12,111 nucleotides of DNA, from assembly GCA_023336875.1 (NCBI GenBank), contig JAMBLH010000216.1, positions 1 to 12,111 of the forward strand. The letters are read 5' to 3'. Positions 8,234-12,111 of this stretch are shown one piece after another; position 1 is the stretch's first letter, and the number at the start of each line of letters is the position of its first letter. A program made the translations under genes and the position numbers. The stretch comes from Actinomycetes bacterium. GTDB lineage: Bacteria > Actinomycetota > Acidimicrobiia > Spongiisociales > UBA5794. The notes beneath the pieces were generated by a model. The model was not told the origin of the DNA, made no database searches, and saw only the letters and a list, made by a program, of their open reading frames with translations.

Positions 8234-8934
8234 TATTTCTCCTCGTCGTCTGCGTCTGCAGCCGATTGATCTTTGTCGTCTGTATCTGCGTCGGCATCTG
8301 ATGCCTCGGCGGTCGTATCGGAATCATCTTCAACCTCCGCGTCAGCGGAGGCATCGTCTTCGGTCTCGGAGGGAGTATCAGACGCCTCTGCCTCTTCAAC
8401 AGCCACTGCCGGCTCATCCGCTTCCTTCTTCTCAAGCAATTGAGAGAGGGCGTTGGCCGTGTTGCGTGGCAGTGCAGCCAGAAGACCCGCGAGATTCGCC
8501 ATCGGAGCCTGCATGACCCCCGCAATCTTGGCGAGGAGTATGTCGCGCGGCTCGAGTTCTGCGAGTTCAGCGATCTTCTCAGGTGGAAGGAACTCAAGCC
8601 CAAGTAGTCCGCCCTTGACCGTGAACGTGTCATGGTTCTTTGCGAAGTCCTTGAGTACTTTTGCCGTTCCTGCCGGATCATCGTCGGCGAACGCAAGGCC
8701 GGTTGGGCCAAGCAGTAGCTCGTCGAGTGTGTCGATGTCCAGTTCAGCAGCTGCAAGGCGAGCCATGCTCATCTTCACAACCTTGAACTCAGCTCCGTTC
8801 TCACGGAGGCTGCGGCGTAGCGCCTGTTGATCCTTGACCGAAAGACCTGCATATTCCGCGAGGAACACGGCTTGTGCTCCCTCAATACGCTCCTTGATGT
8901 CGGCGACAGCCTGGACCTTTTCTGGTCTTGGCAT
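8233..8934 (-). CDS. rplJ: 50S ribosomal protein L10 with long acidic C-terminal tail
   Basis: L10 anchors L7/L12 dimers to the 23S rRNA at the base of the ribosomal stalk and represses its own operon. The ATG at 8934 has GAGGAG six bases upstream; the GTG at 8973 has none, so the shorter form is chosen. Residues 1-170 are an ordinary L10: MPRPEKVQAVADIKERIEGA, the AEYAGLSV motif, KVVKMSMARLA, GPTGLAFA, and a C-terminal helix ending NALSQLLEKK that should bind L7/L12. Residues 171-233 are unusual: 29 of 63 are Asp or Glu and only two are Lys, the rest being mainly Ala, Ser and Thr, and it is surely disordered. The usual length is about 165-180 residues. The TAA stop shares one base with the rplL ATG (TAATG). 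Confidence 0.96.
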   Translation of the reverse strand: MPRPEKVQAVADIKERIEGAQAVFLAEYAGLSVKDQQALRRSLRENGAEFKVVKMSMARLAAAELDIDTLDELLLGPTGLAFADDDPAGTAKVLKDFAKNHDTFTVKGGLLGLEFLPPEKIAELAELEPRDILLAKIAGVMQAPMANLAGLLAALPRNTANALSQLLEKKEADEPAVAVEEAEASDTPSETEDDASADAEVEDDSDTTAEASDADADTDDKDQSAADADDEEK

Positions 8935-8989
8935 GTTCGTCTCCTCAAATCGGACTCTCGTTTCCCAACTCACGCGGGCTCTGAAACGA

Positions 8990-9090
8990 TCAAAGCCCCC
9001 GAACCAGGACGTCAGGGGCTTCCGTGAGGAATCGGCCTGCGCTGGTGTCTTGCGACTTATGCCCTAAGGGCGCCAACGGTCTTGGGTCGG
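8990..9090 (-). ncRNA. Ribosomal protein L10 leader RNA (rplJL autoregulation)
   Basis: The 5' region of rplJ folds like the known L10 leader. Stem P1 pairs CGUUGG (9073-9078) with CCAGCG (9040-9045). It encloses two hairpins: GCCC-UUA-GGGC (9061-9071) and GUC-GCAA-GAC with a GNRA loop (9047-9056). The ACCAGCGCAGG segment is typical of actinobacterial rplJ leaders. In this family L10 in complex with L7/L12 binds the RNA and lowers expression of rplJL. Downstream lie a terminator-like stem and a possible competing stem. Another 7-bp stem, UCGUUUC/GAAACGA (8958-8989), stands between these and the rplJ ribosome binding site. The 5' end of the transcript is not visible; I found no convincing promoter. 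Confidence 0.75.
8993..9037 (-). promoter_or_regulatory. Possible terminator/antiterminator switch in the L10 leader
   Basis: A terminator-like stem AAGCCCC/GGGGCUU (9015-9021 with 8993-8999) is followed by UUUGAUCG, a weak U-tract. Its 5' arm also belongs to an alternative upstream stem, GGC-UUCC/GGAA-GCC (9017-9037, with a 3-base bulge). The two cannot form together, which is the arrangement expected of attenuation control. The weak U-tract leaves the termination step uncertain. Confidence 0.5.
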
Positions 9091-9147
9091 TATGAGGTTG
9101 TAGTGCGAGCTTACATCACCCGCCGATCTACAACACACGACAATCGC

Positions 9148-9460
9148 CTACGACCAACCGAGTCTCCTAGATCTTTCGTACTCGTGATAGACCACGTGGA
9201 AGAGGCCCCAACGACCGCGGCCTTGGCGGATGCTTCGGCGTTCGACTCGAGCCACGTCGACCATCGACGCCTCGGTCTGGACCATGAGATTGAACACATC
9301 ATCGTCCGAAGTGATACTGGATCTGACTCAGTGAAACGCCGCCAGCATCCGCCACCCTGCGCGTGGTCATCGCCGAGTATCCGTCTGCCAGAAGGCACTC
9401 GCGCGCTGCCAAGAGTATTCGCTCAGGGGTGTCAGCTTTCGCGATGGAGTTGGGTTCCAT
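9148..9460 (-). pseudogene. TetR-family transcriptional regulator, truncated and frameshifted
   Basis: From an ATG at 9460 the minus strand encodes 53 residues ending in a TGA at 9299-9301. Residues 11-52 read like a TetR N-terminal DNA-binding domain: a first helix TPERILLAARECLLADGY, then MTTRRVADAGGVSLSQIQYHFG, where the second half is the recognition helix and the diagnostic YHFG end of the motif. After one surplus base the frame continues from 9303 as DDVFNLMVQTEASMVDVARVE, a plausible continuation, and stops at 9148. The total of about 100 residues is half the family's usual 200, so the ligand-binding domain is missing. The gene is broken by both frameshift and truncation. It sits in the rplJL orientation, ending about 60 bases before the L10 leader. 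A functional 53-residue DNA-binding peptide is possible but unproven. Confidence 0.75.
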
Positions 9461-9477
9461 TCGGTCGTTCGACCGAA
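9460..9477. promoter_or_regulatory. Palindromic operator-like site at the TetR remnant start
   Basis: The 18-base sequence TTCGGTCG-TT-CGACCGAA is a perfect inverted repeat with 8-bp arms. Its first base is the edge of the ATG of the TetR-family remnant. A second overlapping inverted repeat, TCGTTC/GAACGA, lies at 9465-9480. TetR-family regulators commonly bind such palindromes in front of their own genes, so an autoregulatory operator is the natural reading. A minus-strand TTGACG at 9500-9505 could be the -35 element of the repressed promoter. Confidence 0.6.
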
Positions 9478-9819
9478 CGAAACTTCACTGCTGTCGGGAC
9501 GTCAAGTCAGAGGCCGAAGGCCGAAGGGGGAAAGCAAGGAGTGTTGGAGGAGGAGTGATGGTCTCTTTCGAGGCCGTGTAAACAGCGGGCCAGGTTGCCA
9601 TTTACGCGTATGTCACTCCAGATGGCCGGGGTAGGGGCCGACCTGTGTGGTCCGAAGTGTCTGAACCATCCAATCGGCGGTGGTGGATCGCCTTGTTGTC
9701 CTTCCTCCAACATTCCCTTGCTATGCACTCATGCTTGCCGCGCTAATTTGGGATGTCAACCGAAATCTGGGAAATTCGCCCATATCGGCCCCGACTGAGC
9801 CGTGATGGTGCCTGAGCGC
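9478..9819. other. Spacer without a recognisable gene
   Basis: About 340 bases between the rplA terminator and the TetR remnant. I see no convincing gene on either strand: the short open frames are rich in proline, histidine and serine and match nothing I recognise. Visible elements are a minus-strand TTGACA (9754-9759) with a poor AAGCAT at 17-bp spacing, a TTGACG (9500-9505) upstream of the TetR remnant, and three GGCCGAA-like heptamers at 9512-9532. It may be decayed remains of the sequence that brought in the regulator. Confidence 0.5.
9512..9532. repeat. Heptamer tandem repeat GGCCGAA (three units, last degenerate)
   Basis: GGCCGAA, GGCCGAA and GGGGGAA stand in direct tandem on the plus strand. 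This is a third kind of 7-bp unit, unrelated in sequence to the CAGTTCA and GTCGTNN repeats elsewhere in the window. Confidence 0.65.
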
Positions 9820-9853
9820 GAAAAAATGGTCTACGGGTTCAGCCGTAGACCAT
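9820..9853 (-). terminator. Rho-independent terminator after rplA
   Basis: On the minus strand an 11-bp perfect stem (ATGGTCTACGG/CCGTAGACCAT, 9826-9836 with 9843-9853) closes a 6-base loop and runs directly into TTTTTT at 9821-9826. This is a canonical intrinsic terminator. It ends the rplKA unit and shows that rplJL must have its own promoter downstream. Confidence 0.93.
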
Positions 9854-9873
9854 CATTCCGATCAATCGGATCG

Positions 9874-10587
9874 CTAGTCGCGTTCCTTGAGGGCCGTCTC
9901 CACCGAGGCCATGTCGACGGTAACGCCGGGTCCCATGGTTGATGAGACTGAAACCTTCTCGACGAACTTGCCCTTTGTCGACGGTGGCCTCGACCTGATG
10001 ATCTCATCTGATATTGCCAGCAGGTTCTCCAAGAGGCTGTCCGCCTCGAACGACACACGTCCAATCGGTACGTGCACATTGCCGTACCGATCGTTGCGGT
10101 ACTCCACCCGCCCGGACTTGAAGGCTTCGACCGTCTTGCCGACATCCTTCGTCACCGTGCCGGTCTTCGGATTTGGCATGAGACCGCGAGGGCCAAGAAC
10201 CTGTCCAAGTTTGCCAACCACGGGCATCATGTCAGGTGTTGCGATGGTGATGTCCCAATCAAGTGGCATGTCCCCGCTGGCGATCCTGTCCGCAAGATCC
10301 TTGCCGCCGACCACGTCGGCGCCTGCATCCTCTGCTTCTTGTGCCTGATCGTTTGCGAACACGACGACCTTGACATCCTTGCCAGTCCCGTTCGGAAGGG
10401 ACACCGTGCCACGAACGATCTGCTCGGCCTGGCGGGCGTCGATGCCGAGTTGGTATACGACGTCGACCGATTCATCGAACTTGGCCATCGCAAGCGTCTT
10501 GACGAGATCGATTGCATCGGGAGCCGGGTAATCCGCCTCGGCGTCGTACTTGCGCTCTTGTTCAGCGCGGTTCTTTGAGATACCCAT
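9874..10587 (-). CDS. rplA: 50S ribosomal protein L1
   Basis: L1 forms the mobile stalk beside the ribosomal E site and in many bacteria represses its own operon by binding mRNA. With the chosen ATG the product has 237 residues, close to the 234 of E. coli. The signature GPRGLMPNPKTGTVT is at 132-146, within the central domain; the N- and C-terminal parts form the rRNA-binding domain. The ATG at 10587 is chosen because AAAGGAAA lies six bases upstream and MGISKNRAEQ fits the usual L1 N-terminus. A TTG at 10611 would add eight residues but has no good ribosome binding site. A strong intrinsic terminator follows about 20 bases after the stop, so this is the last gene of the secE-nusG-rplK-rplA unit. 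Confidence 0.97.
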   Translation of the reverse strand: MGISKNRAEQERKYDAEADYPAPDAIDLVKTLAMAKFDESVDVVYQLGIDARQAEQIVRGTVSLPNGTGKDVKVVVFANDQAQEAEDAGADVVGGKDLADRIASGDMPLDWDITIATPDMMPVVGKLGQVLGPRGLMPNPKTGTVTKDVGKTVEAFKSGRVEYRNDRYGNVHVPIGRVSFEADSLLENLLAISDEIIRSRPPSTKGKFVEKVSVSSTMGPGVTVDMASVETALKERD

Positions 10588-10612
10588 GGGGTGTTTCCTT
10601 TCGTGGTCCAAC

Positions 10613-10624
10613 GGGCCGAAGCCC
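10613..10624 (-). other. Short UUCG-capped hairpin before rplA
   Basis: The mRNA reads GGGC UUCG GCCC, a 4-bp GC stem with a stable UUCG tetraloop. It lies 25 nt before the rplA ATG and just upstream of its ribosome binding site. It could influence rplA translation or mRNA stability, but nothing in the sequence proves a role. Confidence 0.45.
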
Positions 10625-10647
10625 TCCCACTCATCGTGTTGTGCTCA

Positions 10648-10662
10648 CTGTGAACTGTGAAC
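10648..10662 (-). repeat. Heptamer tandem repeat CTGTGAA (two copies) in the rplK-rplA spacer
   Basis: The plus strand has CTGTGAA twice in tandem followed by C, three bases after the rplK stop. The same 7-bp unit occurs in the reverse orientation at 7683-7730, so transcripts of the two spacers would be complementary here. Confidence 0.75.
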
Positions 10663-10665
10663 TTT

Positions 10666-11097
10666 CTATGCGTCGACCACATCAAGACCCATCGATCGCG
10701 CAGTGCCTTCGATGATCAGCATCGCGTTGTCGATGTCGTTGGCGTTGAGGTCTGGCATTTTGGTTTCCGCGATCTCGCGAACCTGGGCCTTTGTGACGGT
10801 GCCTACCTTCTCCTTGTGAGGAACAGGTGACCCCTTCTCGATCTTGGCCGCCTGTCTCAATAGGACGGCTGCTGGCGGTGTCTTGGTGATAAACGTGAAC
10901 GAACGGTCCTCGTATATCGAGATCTCGACAGGGACGATGGTGCCGGCCTGCGCCTGTGTGGCGGTGTTGTAGGCCTGAACAAAGTCCATGATGTTTACGC
11001 CGTGTTGACCGAGCGCAGGACCAACCGGCGGTGCAGGGCTTGCCTGTCCGGCCGGGATCTGCAGTTTGAGCACGGTCATAAGTTTCTTGCGGCCCAT
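10666..11097 (-). CDS. rplK: 50S ribosomal protein L11
   Basis: L11 binds the GTPase-associated region of 23S rRNA together with the L10-L7/L12 stalk and is needed for the stringent response to stalled ribosomes. The product has 143 residues, normal for the family. The N-terminal domain carries KLQIPAGQASPAPPVGPALG (11-30) followed by QHGVNIMDF; its proline-rich helix is where thiostrepton-class antibiotics act. The rRNA-binding C-terminal domain (about 75-143) ends with AMLIIEGTARSMGLDV. The ATG start has AAGGAA eight bases upstream. The gene lies 19 nt after nusG and 78 nt before rplA, and the four genes secE, nusG, rplK and rplA look like one transcription unit. A 7-bp repeat begins three bases after the stop codon. 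Confidence 0.98.
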   Translation of the reverse strand: MGRKKLMTVLKLQIPAGQASPAPPVGPALGQHGVNIMDFVQAYNTATQAQAGTIVPVEISIYEDRSFTFITKTPPAAVLLRQAAKIEKGSPVPHKEKVGTVTKAQVREIAETKMPDLNANDIDNAMLIIEGTARSMGLDVVDA

Positions 11098-11116
11098 GAT
11101 TCAGATTCCTTGCTTA

Positions 11117-11755
11117 TCAGTATTTGATGATCTGGTCGAAGTTGAGCTCCACTGGAGTCTCACGACCAAAGATGTCGACGAGTACACGTACCTTGGATTG
11201 GTCCACGTTGATGTCCTCGATGACACCGTTGAAGTCGGCGAAGGGGCCCTCGACCACGCGGACGGTCTCTCCAACCTCCCACTCAGGCTTGAAGGTTGGC
11301 TTCTCCTTCTTGGCTCCTTCTTCCTTCTCGACACCGAGGATGCGCTCAACCTCGCGTCTCGAAAGCGGACTCGGCTTGGTGCCGGATCCGACGAAACCTG
11401 TCACATTCGGAGTGTTGCGAACGGCATACCACGAGTCGTCGTCCATGTACATCCGCACGAGGACATATCCGGGGAATTTCTTACGGGCAACCGTGACCTT
11501 CTTGCCGTTCTTGTATTCAACGACATCCTCCATCGGGATCTCGACGTCGAAAATCTTATCCTCGAGATGCATCGACCTGACCCGATTCTCAAGGTTCGCC
11601 TGCACCTTCTTCTCGTATCCTGAATACGAGTGAACCACGTACCAGCCGCCCGGTAGGTCGTACGGACTAGCCGGACGCTCGTCAACAACAATCGCCTCAT
11701 CGACCTCTTCCGAGAGGTCCTGCTCTTCTACTACTTCGTCAACGGCTTCAGTCAT
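11117..11755 (-). CDS. nusG: NusG, transcription elongation/termination factor
   Basis: NusG binds elongating RNA polymerase, modulates pausing and Rho-dependent termination, and can contact ribosomal protein S10. The 212-residue product has an acidic N-terminal extension (about residues 1-35, many Glu and Asp), common in actinobacteria and absent from E. coli NusG. The NGN domain (about 37-148) contains WYVVHSYSGYE and the signature FPGYVLVRM (94-102). After a charged linker, a KOW domain (about 160-212) starts with VGETVRVVEGPFADFNG. The ATG overlaps the secE stop by four bases (ATGA) and its own ribosome binding site is weak (ACAGG), so translation probably depends on secE. rplK follows after 19 nt. 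Confidence 0.97.
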   Translation of the reverse strand: MTEAVDEVVEEQDLSEEVDEAIVVDERPASPYDLPGGWYVVHSYSGYEKKVQANLENRVRSMHLEDKIFDVEIPMEDVVEYKNGKKVTVARKKFPGYVLVRMYMDDDSWYAVRNTPNVTGFVGSGTKPSPLSRREVERILGVEKEEGAKKEKPTFKPEWEVGETVRVVEGPFADFNGVIEDINVDQSKVRVLVDIFGRETPVELNFDQIIKY

Positions 11756-12060
11756 CCTGTGATCGCATTCAGGATATTGATGACCATCTTGCTGAAAATC
11801 CAGTCCATGCCGAATACGAGGACCGTGAGAACCGTGGTCATGCTGAACACGACAACGGTATATGTCATGAGCTCTTCGCGATCGGGCCAGGCAACCTTCT
11901 TCAGTTCCTGGCGCACCTCACGGATGAACTTCTGCAACCTCTGGAACAGATTGAGATCTTCGTTCTTTTTTGATTTCTTGGGTTGGCGCGAAGAATCGGC
12001 GCGCTTCTTCTTTGCACGTTCATCTTCTTTCGCCTGAAGGCGTCGCATCTCACGGTTCAA
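11752..12060 (-). CDS. secE: SecE, preprotein translocase subunit
   Basis: SecE is the small essential subunit that clamps SecY in the plasma-membrane protein export channel. The 102-residue product has a very basic, lysine- and arginine-rich cytosolic N-terminus (residues 1-35), an amphipathic helix carrying the family signature ELKKVAWPDREEL (52-64), and one transmembrane segment at about 66-86. This single-span form is usual outside the enterobacteria. The start is TTG, chosen because a GAGGAG ribosome binding site sits seven bases upstream; starting at the ATG at 12048 would remove only four residues. The TGA stop overlaps the nusG ATG in an ATGA arrangement, which implies coupled translation. 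The gene follows a tRNA by 22 nt, so the two probably share a transcript. Confidence 0.95.
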   Translation of the reverse strand: MNREMRRLQAKEDERAKKKRADSSRQPKKSKKNEDLNLFQRLQKFIREVRQELKKVAWPDREELMTYTVVVFSMTTVLTVLVFGMDWIFSKMVINILNAITG

Positions 12061-12067
12061 CTACGTA

Positions 12068-12074
12068 CTCCTCA
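12068..12074 (-). promoter_or_regulatory. secE ribosome binding site that decides a TTG start
   Basis: The mRNA reads TGAGGAG seven bases before a TTG codon at 12060. The in-frame ATG at 12048 has no such motif at a proper distance, so the TTG is the better start. Confidence 0.75.
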
Positions 12075-12082
12075 GTAGTTCG

Positions 12083-12111
12083 CAGGGGTGGCGGGACTCG
12101 AACCCACAACA
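12083..12111 (-). tRNA. tRNA 3' part, probably tRNA-Trp (cut by window edge)
   Basis: Only the 3' part of a tRNA is inside the window. On the minus strand one can read the end of the variable loop, a 5-bp T stem (GTGGG/CCCGC with one G-U pair), the T loop TTCGAGT, the 3' acceptor strand CACCCCT and a G discriminator base at 12083. The CCA end is not encoded. The anticodon lies outside the window. The Trp assignment rests on the G discriminator, the CACCCCT acceptor strand seen in many bacterial tRNA-Trp genes, and the common gene order tRNA-Trp, secE, nusG. The secE start is only 22 nt away, so the tRNA is probably cut from a transcript shared with secE. Confidence 0.85.

Noticed and set aside
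8157..8756. 199-codon minus-strand frame overlapping rplJ and rplL
   Set aside because: Out-of-frame shadow of rplJ; arginine- and serine-rich low-complexity sequence arising from the acidic tail codons.
8935..8973. Longer rplJ start at a GTG (13 extra residues)
   Set aside because: No ribosome binding site, and the extra segment would overlap a leader stem; the ATG at 8934 has GAGGAG at proper distance.
9082..9558. 158-codon plus-strand frame across the L10 leader and TetR remnant
   Set aside because: It runs antisense to a structured RNA and to a recognisable TetR domain and resembles no protein family.
9363..9581. 72-codon plus-strand frame opposite the TetR DNA-binding domain
   Set aside because: Antisense translation of the TetR N-terminal region; such frames are often misannotated as hypothetical proteins.
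9507..9728. 73-codon minus-strand frame in the spacer
   Set aside because: Proline/histidine/serine-rich sequence without family resemblance; it spans the GGCCGAA repeats, so coding is doubtful.
9731..9759. Consensus TTGACA with AAGCAT at 17-bp spacing on the minus strand
   Set aside because: The -35 is perfect but the -10 matches only 3/6 and it lies about 640 bases before the L10 leader, so it is not listed as a promoter.
10588..10611. Longer rplA start at a TTG (8 extra residues)
   Set aside because: The extra codons include the ribosome binding site of the ATG at 10587, which fits the L1 family start.

Overview
This window holds the core transcription and translation cluster of a bacterium, almost certainly an actinobacterium. 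RpoB and RpoC resemble actinobacterial proteins along their whole length, RpoC has the actinobacterial coiled-coil insertion near residues 140-224, NusG has an acidic N-terminal extension, and the gene order is the actinobacterial one. The moderate GC content suggests a non-streptomycete, perhaps Acidimicrobiia-like lineage; that placement is inference. All recognised genes lie on the minus strand, so transcription runs from high to low coordinates.

Layout in the direction of transcription: the 3' end of a tRNA (probably tRNA-Trp, cut by the window edge), secE, nusG, rplK and rplA, ending at a textbook Rho-independent terminator (9820-9853). Next comes a spacer of about 730 bp with no intact gene. 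It holds a degraded TetR-family regulator whose ATG abuts a palindromic, operator-like site. A ribosomal protein L10 leader RNA follows, then rplJ and rplL with a one-base stop/start overlap. The rplL-rpoB spacer (355 bp) carries a perfect 17-bp UUCG-capped hairpin flanked by two kinds of 7-bp tandem repeat, then a credible promoter for rpoB and rpoC. After rpoC there is a 14-bp GC-rich hairpin overlapping a 24-bp perfect inverted repeat.

The genes work together: RpoB and RpoC are the catalytic RNA polymerase subunits; NusG binds RNA polymerase and can link it to the ribosome; L11, L1, L10 and L7/L12 build the ribosomal stalks that recruit translation factors; SecE is part of the protein-export channel. 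L10 probably controls rplJL through the leader RNA, while rpoBC appears to have its own promoter after an attenuator-like hairpin.

The most striking observation is that RpoC lacks all four cysteines of its second zinc-binding site (aligned residues T887, D965, S972, S975) while the N-terminal zinc site is intact. Other notable points are a 63-residue acidic C-terminal tail on L10, 7-bp tandem repeats of three different units in the spacers (one unit occurring at two sites in opposite orientation), the TetR remnant beside an essential operon, and three essential genes with TTG or GTG starts.
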